DNA of 64,000 bases. Origin: Solea solea. Lineage: Eukaryota; Chordata; Actinopteri; Pleuronectiformes; Soleidae. The stretch covers positions 4,048,917 to 4,112,916 of the forward strand of contig NC_081142.1 of NCBI RefSeq assembly GCF_958295425.1. Direction: 5' to 3'. The notes under the pieces were generated by a model. That model was not told where the DNA came from, did not search any database, and saw nothing but the letters and a program-made list of their open reading frames with translations. How positions within the stretch are numbered: the stretch's first letter is position 1; every line of letters starts with the position of its first letter. The position numbers and the translations under genes were made by a program. This document shows, in pieces, positions 36,666 through 46,876 of the stretch.

Positions 36666-37857
36666 ACATGGTCTTATAGAATAGTGGAGCCTGAGATCAA
36701 ACTCTAACCTCCATTTGAGAGACAAACTGCTCTACCGCTGTGTCACAGCCGTCCTATAGTCCTAGGTGGCCCCAAAAGGAACCCGAGTTACAAGTCATGA
36801 CTATCTTACATAGTGAATGACGTGATTTGGTTTAAGTTGGCACACCACACTTTCACACGTACGTTTTCATCAGCCACATGTTGGTCTTTGTCTGTCAGGG
36901 CCTGGCTTTGAATAATGCAGCAAGATCCAAAAAAAACAACACCAAAAAAAAAGGTGCTATTACAATCACAATCAAAAAGACAGAACCCCGATTTTTCTGA
37001 TTCAAAGCAACACAATCTATCAATAAACAAAGTCTTTGAAGCTGAGATATTTCACAAAAAAAGATACACATTCAACTCATAATGACCCATCCTCCAGCAT
37101 CTGTGTGGATAACACAAAAGCAGGAAAGTCACAATTTGTCCTATTGTGTGTGACTGACTATCAGTACAATAGCAGCAAAGGATATATACTACTCTCACAC
37201 ACATGAAAACGGCATACTCTTGACTTTGGTATAAGGGATTTGGATGAAATTAATTACACTACTTTCCTAGTCTCTCCCATAAATCCCTCTGATTGGTTTG
37301 GGCAACTGCAGAACTAGAGCTCTGATTAGCTCGGACAGCTTTATAAGCACCACACTGGAGTCTTGGCTTCATGAATAGTCCTGCTGTGTGGAATTCATGC
37401 AGGGCAATGTAGGAAGACAGACAGAAATCAGTCTCTCCAACAGGGGATTTTGTTTCTATTCTTCTTCCCAACAATGTCTTGCTTTCCTCTCTTCGATCTT
37501 CTTGCCTGGAAATACACTATCCAGGGAACTCTATGTACCTCCACAAATTAAAATCGAACACTGAACAGAATTTTCTTCTCCTTTGGGAATTGCAGCACAC
37601 AAGCACGGAAAACATTGGCCATCTGTAGACCTCTCAAGCAGCCTCTGTTTCCCAGCTCACCACAGTATGACAGATACAGTCTGTGCAGCGATGACGCCAA
37701 TGTTACACACTTTCTATCTCTCACTGATGCATCCTCTACTTTGTCTAGAGAAGATGTGACTGTCTGAGATTTTGAGAAATCATGAAAGACAAAGTTTGAG
37801 GGAAACAAACCAGGCACTGCTTCAGGAAGAGGCGCACACAAGGAGCCACATTCAAAT
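36666..37857. other. Noncoding stretch, presumed intron 1
   Basis: No gene or repeat recognised. Confidence 0.6.
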
Positions 37858-39178
37858 TACCAGTTCAAATACATTTAAATTCCATTTTAATAAAGATCAG
37901 ACGTCATGGTTCACATCGATAACTTCAAGTGTCCTGCGTCTGACTATTGACTGACTAAATACGACTGCCCCAAAATGAGCACAATCATAGTTGTTTTGCT
38001 TGAAAACATGGTAATACACCACATACCCACTGGTCAGAAAATCTGTTTAATCTCAGGTTCAGACTGATTTTTGAACAGTGGGATTGTGTATAAGCAGAAT
38101 TCACTTCCGGTCTGGGGTCACATTAACCGAAGATTTTCCTTCATTGAAGGAACAATCTGAAGGCTGTTCGTCATTTGAACAGATTGAAAACTGAGGGTCA
38201 ACAACTGAGGGTCAAAACTGTCGATAATCACCTTTAGACTGTCTGTAATAGTGGCGCCGGCAGCCGTAATTCTGTACGATTACATATGACCCTGCAGCCA
38301 CTGACCTGTAACAGACCCGCCTCTCACGCAAGTGGGCCTTGGAGCTCATCTGTGACCACGTCTGTAACAGAGAGGTGTGGCAGCAGAGCGCGGTTTCAGC
38401 CTTCAGGAGAACATGAAGACAGCCATGAGAAGTCGTACGTCCAAGACAAAGACACGGAACCTAATGACAATCACCTCTGCAGCAGTCTCTCTCCCTGATG
38501 CGTTTGATCACGCTGAAGGGAGCACCGAGTTTAAGTCTCTGCAGAGCAGGAGGAAGGTTTCATTTTTAGTTCAGTTCAGAGTTCAGTTTAATTTCTTTGT
38601 AAATAGTTTTCTCACATTTTAATAGTGATTGTCTAATTCTATCTTTGCATCATTCACATTAACATTAACAGTCTGTGCCTGAAAACTTTAAGCCCTGTAA
38701 ATGTCACTGTGGTCGGGTTGTTTTTGAAAATTAAATACTATTAGATAGACTAAGCTTCAAAATTGAAATGATAGATCAAAATAACAACCCAAGCTTAAAT
38801 GTTTTTACAACTTGGGACAGCACTCAGTATTTGTTTTATAAGTGACTTAATATAATAATTGAATAATATACTAGCCATTGAGTATGGAAGAGGGACCGGA
38901 GTAAACGATATAAAATAGTAAGTGAGCTGATGGGCTTTGACACATGTCAAAGGTCAAAGAAAATAAGGCTCAACACGGAAGTCGCACGGAAACTGATATG
39001 ACCATTATCATGCATGGCCACTTACTGGAAGAATTGGATATAAGATCAAGGACCACATACTTAAATGACACAAATCTGATTTAAAAATAGCAATAGCAGA
39101 TCTGACTCGCATGAATGGAAAATATTGGATATGAGCCACTTCAGTCTGGTAATCTGAACATTGCCTCTTTTCCCCTGA
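37858..39178. mobile_element. Larger DNA element whose ends match the short element at 45.6 kb
   Basis: The left end (TTCCATTTTAATAAAGATCA, then GATAACTTCAAGTGTCCTGC) and the right end (GATATGAGCCACTTCAGTCT, then GGTAATCTGAACATTGCC) match the two ends of a shorter sequence at 45630-45880 in the same order. The extra 1 kb inside is unlike its AT-rich surroundings: 38250-38560 is CpG- and G+C-rich and has open frames (38286-38498 and 38377-38622, plus) with no domain I recognise. A 12-bp direct repeat (AACTGAGGGTCA) is at 38189-38200 and 38203-38214. It may be a non-autonomous transposon or two nested elements. Confidence 0.5.
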
Positions 39179-42100
39179 TGATTATCTCACACATGAAACC
39201 TCTGGCATAATGGGAAAATAAATATCTACATGTTGTATTTGCATCTCCTCCAGGGTGTTAGGAAGTGAGTACATGTACTGACTTTAACAAGGGAGGCAGT
39301 CCACTCAAGTGGTGACACAAAGGAAAGGTTGGTTAAGGAAATTTTACCCACTCCCACTCTCCATCCACCCTGAAAATCACTGGAAGATACTTGAGTGTGC
39401 CCATGTCATTAATTCAATAGACAAAAACTGTTACCAGATGTCATCATTTATTTATAGTATTTAATATGGAAAATGCTTTGTTTGAATAATATATTTGGTG
39501 GGAGAGGGATACAGAGCTGGGTTTGGGAGTGGGGGGTGTGTGTGTGGGAGGGGGGTGTCTTTCATGAATATTCATGAGCTGCGTCTGGTGAGATTGTGGA
39601 AAACTACCTTTTTTTCTCTCTCTCTCTGGCTCTGTGGCTCCCGGGCTTTGTTTGCTCTCCCACTGGCCGTGATGGACCAACTGTGCTGCTCATTTGTTTG
39701 GCTCTATAGGTGCAGTGGCGAGCTCAATACGCTCATTGCCAAACTATTATATTATTAGCCAAGGCAAAGCTAACAGCAGCCCACTTAGACTCTGCTCCAT
39801 CTGTTCTGTGGTGTCCACTTGATACAGTGCTTGAAAGTAAAAATTTTAGGGGAAATAATTGATGATGAATTAAAAGAGGAATGCGCTCGTAAACCTTATC
39901 AAAGTCAAGATAATTTAGGTCTGAAATCATTATATTATGTGTAGAGATATGGGGAAACAAACAAAACACTAAAAACACTAAAAGAAAAAACATAACATAG
40001 GATTTGTAAATTTAAATCCTTGCCATGACCTAAATAACCCACTATCACTGACATTTGCATACATGAGGATTGAAATGCAATACACATTATGCATGAAGCA
40101 ACAAAAATGGACAATTATCACAAAGCATCCTGTTTAAAATGAGTGACGGTAAATAAAATCAAAGAGGCACATTGATAATTGAAAAACCAAAGATACAAAC
40201 AAATGTTTGTCTGTCAGTCGTGGGTTAAACTGTGGGATAGCTGTTCTAGAAATGTAAAATTATGCAATACAATTTACTGGCTCAAAACACAATAAACATT
40301 ACCTTGCAATACTGGAAATAAATAAAAACATAATTTATGTTTTTGTTGTCGTCATAACAACAACATGGTTACATGAGGGAAGAGGGGTAAGTGTAGATGA
40401 GCTGTAGCTTCAGCCTACAAACCTTTGTTTTACCACTGTGAATGTACATGTTCTTTTATCTACTGAAAATTGAAACAAAATAAATAAATATCCAAACAAA
40501 TACCAAAATGGGAGAGATAGCGTTTGAAGAGCTGTCAATCGAGTGGACTGATGGCCTCTGGTGAGGAAAGGTACAGCATTTATTATGCCAGTGAAATGAC
40601 CCCCATGAGTAGGAGAATGAAGGCACCAGATGGAGCACAGCCTAAATTATGATTTATGGTCATAGTATGTGCAAGCACAAGTGCTCGTGGGTTCCGCTGC
40701 TGCACACAAAGCTGAGGGTGACAAGAGTAAGCACAATCTGATGATGTATACACACAGAATTGAATATGTGTATAGGCCACTGTGAGACTTTGTACTACTT
40801 AATTGGATCAAGGTTATTTAAGCGTGTAAATTAGTCTCTGTGTGTAGGAGTCTTCCAGCCTCCCTCCTACGCTCCCTCGTGCTCCACATTGTAACATATG
40901 CGCGGCGCTCATAGCGTTGAACTTTCAGCTAAAACATAAAAACACTCTAATACTCTAATAAAGATCTCTTTTTCTGCTGTAATATTTCTCCTGGAAGGAT
41001 CACAGCTGAATCATAGCATCACCTTCCCTTCAACTGTAGGATTTGTAGCTGGAGGCCTTCAACAGCCAGACTTAAGCTCAGAGATCCTCTGTGCAGTCTG
41101 TTGGCTGATCTGTCCCTCGTTTCATCCTGTGCCAAGGGGCGGCTTTGTTTGTTTTAAGCACAGCAGAAGGCTTCATTTTGGGAATATTAATGTTGAACAT
41201 TTGTAAAATCTCTGTAAAAATTCTGTTTCAAAATCACTTGTTTGGACACTGCTCAAGTGCAAAATTGAATCCTCGCCCATTCACGTCTTCGGCTACAAGT
41301 GTCTGCACTAAGCTGAGCGCAGCCAGGCAGAAAAGGCACATTATTGAAATATGTGACAAGACAACCTCATGCAAAGTGCAGATAATGCTGTAAAATTCTT
41401 CCAGTCTGTTATTCACCTCTCTCTCTCTCTTTCTCTCCTTTCTTTCATTTCCCTTTCACAATTCTGGGGAGTGATGTCAACATTTCTGAGCTGCTTTGAG
41501 TCTTGTCCACAGCTGTAGTTGCAGTGTGTCACTAAGGAGTGATGACCTGTCTCTGAAGGAATATTATTCCACTGCAGTGTCATCACAGAAAATGTTTAAA
41601 AACGGGGAGCAGTGAACTGGCAATGCCAAAGAAGGGAACATTTCTGAGAACAATGGTTTTCAGAGCAGAGCCAATGGTACAGCGCAGGAGTGATGGAGTC
41701 CACACAGAGCGGGCCGACAAGAGAAAGACACTGAGAGACAAAGAGACACCTTCTACCATATGCAAGAGGTGGAACCAAAAAGAAACAAAAGGCAGCAGAC
41801 AGACTCAAAGAGCAGTTTAAATGTGGAGACAGAGTTCATTATTGTAGCTAGAGACAGTTCAGGAAATGGCAACAAAGATGACGTCACAGCAGCGCATACA
41901 TGTATTATAGACACAAAGAACTGCTATGAGAGTGAAAACAAAGCTGCTATGTGGTGCCTCTCTCCATGGATGGATCACGCATGGATCAGACGTGTGTGAC
42001 AACAGGCAGTTTGGATACAAAACCACTGAAAACAAGTGCGGGATCAGTTTTTTGGCTTGTAGACACTGTCTGTGCGTGAGTTAGTAAGTTTACACTACAG

Positions 42101-42726
42101 AATCGGATTATTTTGTTTGTCTGACTAAACCAAGAGTTTTAAAGAAAACATGTAAATATGTTAGTCTGACTGAAATTGTAGTAAATGAAATGAGAGCACT
42201 AATGCCATTGCAACAAACACTCTGTTGCGGCACTGGGAATGTCTGTGTTGACTCTAAAATAAGCCTGGAACCTTCATCATCCTGATGAAGCTACTGCATC
42301 AGTTGGTGAAGGAGAGGATGCACACAGGCACATATATTACAGCAGATATTTTCTCAATGGGGCTTATTTCAGTGGGGCTGCAGCAACTTCAGTCATGTCC
42401 ACAGCTCTCTAGCTTTGGTTGCTTAGTAACTACGGACGCGACAGAAGCGTAACCCCACCAGCACCTTGGGTAAAAACCTTTGGCTTCTTGCATGTGTTCA
42501 TGGAGCATTTTTAAACACTGCATGTGAACAGCCACTATATCCACATAAGTCACTGGACCAAGTGCATATTCCACAGTTCCCACCTCTGGGCTTTGACCCA
42601 GAAATGATAGAAGAAACCGGTACACTAGGACAAAGACAACAGCCAAAACAACACGACAAAATCCAGAACAGCACATGGTACCAACTAACTGTTAACTAAA
42701 ATGTTTGTTGGTTGTTTTCAGTGCAC
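39179..42726. other. Noncoding stretch, presumed intron 1
   Basis: No exon recognised. CT-rich tracts lie at 39613-39628 and 41419-41452. AT-rich DNA fills 39850-40500. Confidence 0.55.
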
Positions 42727-43540
42727 AAATTTAAAAGGGCACCTGTGCACTGGTGGGGCAGGTGCCACTAGATTATGTCCTGTCTAAACCTATTACTTGA
42801 TACAATGGTGGTCTCTCCCTCACATCCCTCTTTCACTTTCTCTCCCCCCTCTCCACATGTCCTCTGTCCCCCATTTTTCATCTCACCCCAACCGGTCGAG
42901 GCATATGCTGCACATTGTTGAGTCAGAGATGTATTTTTGATTTTTTTCCCCTCTACACTGATGCCTAGTGTTTGCTCATTGTGTGAAATGTCGGGTTTCT
43001 CTTCTCTCCGTAATATTGGAGAGAAGGTTTCTGCCTTACTATGTACAGTACCTTGAGGTAATGTATGTTGTGATTTGGCACTATACAAATAAAATATAAA
43101 TTAATGAGTATATCATTTCCCACATTCTCACACACCTGTGTATACAGGGACATCACAGCACAGCATCACTTTCTATCACCTAGATGGGCATTTTATATAC
43201 AGCACTATAATATCATTTCCTTTAAGGACACCCTTTGGGACACATTTAGGGGCAGTAGGGAACTTCATAATGGCACCCTTTGATTGGAAAGACACGCATA
43301 GGAAGCGAATTTGCAAGGGCATCTTATCACTTTTCTCCACTACAAAGACACTCCTTTAGAAACATACATTTTTTAAATGTCTATTTTCCTTTAAAGGCCA
43401 CAAATGAATGGCGGCCAGTAGGGCACTTCCTCATGTTTTTACCACTCTAGAGGGTGCCCTCTTGTGACTCAAGAGGGCACTTTAGAGCGTTTTTTTTTGT
43501 CCATTAGGGCACCAGAGAGGCAACCTGTGCACGCCACTGG
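42727..43540. mobile_element. DNA element interrupted by a retroelement 3' end
   Basis: The outer parts read AAAGGGCACCTGTGCACTGG on the left and, on the right, AGGGTGCCCTCTTGTGACTC, TTTTTTGTCCATTAGGGCAC and AACCTGTGCACGCCACTGG. This resembles a fish DNA repeat with GGGCAC and GTGCACGCC words. Between them (about 42775-43100) lies a different element. The right part has a strong hairpin (GTGCCCTCTTG, TGACT, CAAGAGGGCAC at 43454-43480). GGTTGTTTT followed within a few bases by AGTGCA occurs on both sides (about 42711 and 43540), perhaps a coincidence. Confidence 0.45.
42775..43105 (+). mobile_element. Non-LTR retroelement-like 3' region (ACCGGTCGAGGCA ... GCACTATACAAATAAAAT)
   Basis: Ordered blocks CACCCCAACCGGTCGAGGCA, GATGCCTAGTGTTTGCTCAT, GTGTGAAATGTCGGGTTTCT, GTACCTTGAGGTAATGTATG and TTGGCACTATACAAATAAAA are those of a very common fish repeat whose end reads TTTGGCGCTATATAAATAAA. 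The A-rich end fits a retroelement 3' terminus. No coding part remains. Confidence 0.6.
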
Positions 43541-44832
43541 TTGTTTTGATTTTTAGTGCATTAAGTCAACCTGGAAAATGTTCCATTTTCCAACACAGGC
43601 TGACATTCCTTTTTGCAGCCAGCAGAGTCGCCCCCTTGTGGCTAAATGCCAGTTCTGTCCTACATCTCGCGCTTCAGTTTAGTCTGTCCATTTGACTGTA
43701 TATAGTCCATGTCTAATAAGCTAAAAGAGGGCAGATCCTAATATACTTCAGTCAGTAAATCAATTCCCTGTTTGTGCTTGCACACTGGGACAAAGTCAGG
43801 AGTCCAATCAGGTCCAACTAAAACCATAGCTGGACTTAACTGTGAATGGAAACCTAGTGAATGACTGCATGTGTGCTGCACCTACAGCATGTGCACACAC
43901 CGAGAGTACAAAAGACAGAATGATGCTCACACAGAGAGCAAGAGCAAGAGAGGGAGAGACAAGCAAACTGCTTATTTGAAATGCTTAATTTCCCAAGGGG
44001 TCATGAACAGCTCTACCTGATACACTGTCGTATTCCCATTAAATGAAGACAAAAATGTAAAAACAAAATCCAATAGAGTTAATATTTCAATTTCCCCCAT
44101 TGAGGAGTACAGCCAGGTTGCGGGAAAATATAAAAACCCAGAATCAACCAACTTTGATCATCCTGTGGCTTTGAGGTGCCGCCTTATTACAGCAAAGTTT
44201 CCACCACCAGAAATAATTGCAGACCCACTTGGTGGAGAGTAAGAACCATTGAAGAAAATGTGTCTGCGGGTTTCCTCTCTTTGGTTTGCTGACGGTGCAG
44301 ACAGCCTTTGCTGTACTGCCCATCGACTTCTGCTCCCGCTCTGTCCCATCTGCCTCAGCTGAAGGCTTAGAGTGGCACGTGAAGGAGTTTTCTCCACAAG
44401 AGGTAAAATGATGGTTACACTGACTCAAATCATGTGAGTGAAATGGAAAAAGTGAAGTTACTAAACATTTAAATAACAATGATTATTGATCATTATTTCA
44501 ATTCTCAACACATGACAACTGTTCATTTCGGCCACAGACACATTGATCAGAGCTGTATAAAAGAACTTCAATCAATAGACCATGCTCTCCGTAAGAAATT
44601 TTCATCAGATCCACAAACTGTCTCTAAACAGTACTGACATTCCAAAGACTGACTCACACCACAGACTGTGATCACCAAAATCTGTGAAAAGCCTATTTTT
44701 CACTGTCATGTGTGGGATTAGAAAGACTTTTAAAAACAATATTATATATTTTTTATCTGCTATTTTTGTGGAATAAAAAAAGATGCAAAAAAAAAAAAGA
44801 AATAAACTTAAATCTCCAAAACAAGCCTTTAC
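43541..44832. other. Noncoding stretch next to the leader exon, presumed start of intron 1
   Basis: CAGCCAGCAGAGTCGCCCCC at about 43617 belongs to a common fish repeat. On the plus strand, 44303-44401 has an acceptor-like GACGGTGCAG, an open frame reading FAVLPIDFCSRSVPS, and a donor-like CAAGAGGTAAAA. It is exon-like but unsupported and on the opposite strand to the gene. Nothing else was recognised. Confidence 0.4.
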
Positions 44833-45170
44833 CTTTTGGATGAAGTGAGGTCCAGTTCACAGGGATATGGAGCGATGCTGCAGCCTCACAGGAGCGTGGG
44901 TCTGATACGGTGCAGGTGGAAGCCGAACCATCCAACGACGCGTAAAAAGCCCAGTGAGTGTGTGGCGTGAAAACGCAGCAGCTCTGGGTGTCTGTGAGAC
45001 AAGAGGGGGGGAGACTGTCCTTAATGGCTGCAGTGGGTCTCTGTCTCGAGCAGTGACCGTGCGTGCGTGCGTCCTCCGCGAAACACAGGCAGTAGCTGCG
45101 ACGAGTGGATGAGCGCCAGCCAGAGTGGTGCTCTCCTCTCCAGCAGCTGAGCGCTACTGAACAAAAGAGC
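44833..45170 (-). other. Probable non-coding first exon (5' UTR) of the antisense gene
   Basis: Seen: this stretch is clearly richer in G+C and CpG than its AT-rich surroundings. Read on the minus strand it ends in CCAAAAG at 44833, followed by GTAAAG, a good splice donor. No long ORF crosses it; the only ATG-initiated frame noticed is a 24-codon uORF. A GC-rich leader exon far upstream of a signal-peptide exon is a common arrangement in vertebrate neural genes. Inference: it splices to the acceptor at 9491, the nearest convincing minus-strand coding exon, giving an intron of about 35 kb. The start near 45170 is a guess from a weak TATA-like AT stretch at 45185-45196. Other 5' exons could lie in between, or this leader could belong to a separate transcript. 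Confidence 0.5.
44857..44931 (-). other. Upstream ORF of 24 codons in the leader exon
   Basis: An ATG at 44931-44929 on the minus strand opens a 24-codon frame beginning MVRLPPAPYQ that closes at TGA 44859-44857, wholly inside the proposed 5' UTR exon. The context is TTGGATGG, with T at -3 and G at +4, so initiation would be leaky. A translated uORF would lower output from the signal-peptide ATG. Whether it is translated is unknown. Confidence 0.35.
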
Positions 45171-45218
45171 GCTCTGCAGGCTCTCTATTCAAATAGCAGG
45201 AGAGGGGTGGAGGGAGGG
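45171..45218 (-). promoter_or_regulatory. Candidate core promoter of the antisense gene
   Basis: Just upstream (higher coordinates) of the GC-rich leader exon lies a 12-nt AT stretch, CTATTTGAATAG on the minus strand (45185-45196), preceded by a C-rich block (G-rich on the plus strand, 45199-45218). The AT stretch is only a weak TATA match. The mix of CpG-rich exon, C-rich upstream block and AT patch suits a vertebrate promoter. The start site is not defined by sequence alone. Confidence 0.35.
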
Positions 45219-45232
45219 GTGTGTGTGTGTGT

Positions 45233-45263
<31 letters not shown>
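45219..45263. repeat. Alternating TG/CG tract (Z-DNA-prone)
   Basis: Forty-five bases of strict purine-pyrimidine alternation: a TG run, a central run of GC dinucleotides, then TG again. A looser TGAG/TG stretch continues to about 45276. Alternating CG flanked by TG is the sequence type most prone to form Z-DNA. It lies about 50 bp upstream of the proposed start of the antisense gene and directly beside the dispersed repeat at 45277-45480. Confidence 0.9.
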
Positions 45264-45276
45264 AGTGAGTGTGTGT

Positions 45277-45480
45277 ACACTTGTATTAGTAACCTCTTTA
45301 GGACCTTTTCTGGCGCAAACACTGACCTTGTCAGGACCAGCAGTCCTCATGGAGATCAAATCCTGGTCTAAATGAATATCTAAGAAACTAGTTTAGTTTA
45401 GGGTAAGGATTGTGGTTGGGTTAAGGTTAAGGTAAGGGATTAACTGGTCCTGGTTAAGGTTTATATTATGTATAAATGAA
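45277..45480. repeat. Dispersed fish repeat, GGACCTTTTCTGG family, copy 1
   Basis: Shares CTTTAGGACCTTTTCTGG, GCAAACACTGACCTTG, GGACCAGCAGTCCTCATGGA and TGGTCTAAATGA with 62410-62530, in order. A GGTTAAGG-type block (about 45410-45465) follows. A TG tract lies directly before it, as it does in the 62.4-kb copy. Confidence 0.7.
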
Positions 45481-45599
45481 AGGAAGGCAAGGAAGAAGAA
45501 TGCAAATGTTTCTACATGATCTGAAGTAAAAAATATGTTTTAAAGGGGTAGTTCAAGTTTTTCTGTAGTGGAGTGTTAAAGGTAGTCATACTAATGCAG

Positions 45600-45885
45600 A
45601 ATAAGTGTGTTGGGCTATGGTTTCATTATAAACCACATTGTTCAATTCTATTTCAGTTCCATTTCAATACAGATCAGATTTTATGTTACACATTAATAAC
45701 TTAAAGTGTCTTAAATGTGACTGTCCTGCAGGTTGATAAAGGCAACGCTCTGTGTGCGCACATGGGCAATAAAGGGTTGAAATAAGGATTGGCTTTCAGA
45801 CTTCTGTGTCCACACAACCCTGAAACAATCAGATGTGAGTCAGTTGAGCCTGGTAATCTGAATGTAGCCTTAGCAGAGAAAATGT
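45600..45885. mobile_element. Short internally deleted relative of the 37.9-39.2 kb element
   Basis: The left end (TTCCATTTCAATACAGATCA, then AATAACTTAAAGTGTCTTAA) and right end (CAGATGTGAGTCAGTTGAGC, then CTGGTAATCTGAATGTAGCC) match those of 37858-39178, with about 1 kb less in between. No coding capacity. Confidence 0.6.
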
Positions 45886-46237
45886 GTTGTAGAACCCTCA
45901 ACTGAAATTGTGCAACACCTTCAGTGGTTTATCGTGCTGTCAGACATCTCTTTGAAAGTAACCTAAAGAAACCTAAACAGCTTATCTGCCACATTGTAAC
46001 ACGGGCTTAAGATCATCTTGAAAGAGTCTGAGAAAAGTGTTGTCTGACAGCGAAGCAAACCTGTGAAAATATCAAAGAACCGAGGTAAGAATTGTATTGG
46101 TATATTTAGTTGCACTTTCTATAACACGCGTCCCTTCTGTCCCTGCTCACGTCACATACATGCAACGCCAACACGCCTGGTTGAAATGGTAAGCTCGTCA
46201 ACAAGCACTGCAAAAGCCTGCTAATCATCCATTCATT

Positions 46238-46285
46238 TGGAGCAGGGAAACATGTAAAACATCCAGCACCAGGAACAGTCTACTC
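46238..46285. repeat. Half copy of the 49.28-kb foldback element
   Basis: GGAGCAGGGAAACATGTAAAACATCCAGCACCAGGAACAG aligns with the right half of 49276-49398 (GTAGCAGGGAAACATCTAAA, then CAGGACCAGG), with a gap of about ten bases. A truncated or decayed copy. Confidence 0.5.
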
Positions 46286-46540
46286 TATGTAACACATTAA
46301 CTACATACACCCCCACCTAAAAAAAACAAATAAATAGTCACTTTAATCTTCATTACTGGGGGCTACATAAGATAGTTTGATGTGTTGGACACTACATCCA
46401 CACAGTCATCAGTTCAAATGTATTAGCAAACTAAACAGCTGTTTAGGGCCTTTGTCACCACAGAAGGGGCCGCCAAATCCTAAGAGCCCTGTCTCATAAA
46501 AGTGTTTAATAAAAATATGAAATTAAATGAAGGGTACTCA

Positions 46541-46860
46541 TAGAAATGCATGTCAACAGCTTGAAAACAAGTGCTACTCGCATAGACTCTATATAAAAAT
46601 GGGCATAGCCTTCAAGATTGAAAAGTGAAGAATGTATGACAGAATTATCCACCATGGGGCAACTCCATTGGTTGCTAAAAGAACTGCGTTGGAATGGAAG
46701 TCTATGTCCAATAGTGGTTGCAGGTGATGGCTAGGGATGGGCAGTATTTCTGATACATGTATTTAAAATTCATATTTCAAAATCAAAATATTATCTAAAA
46801 GGCCTTCACATTTTGTATCAAAATACATTTATGATTGTATTTTTAAAATACTGTAAAATA
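46541..46860. repeat. Two decayed dispersed repeats
   Basis: 46541-46720 holds ATAGACTCTATATAAAAATG, CCATTGGTTGCTAAAAGAAC and GGAATGGAAGTCTATGTCC, similar in layout to 52150-52290. 46735-46860 starts AGGGATGGGCAGTATTTCTG and is dense in AAAATAC, like a GGGCAGTATT-type fish repeat. It ends in an AT dinucleotide run at 46863-46876. Confidence 0.4.
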
Positions 46861-46876
46861 CTATATATATATATAC

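Noticed and set aside
44753..44935. 60-residue minus-strand frame over the leader exon read as protein
   Set aside because: It starts at TTG, not ATG, and reads through the splice donor into the intron.
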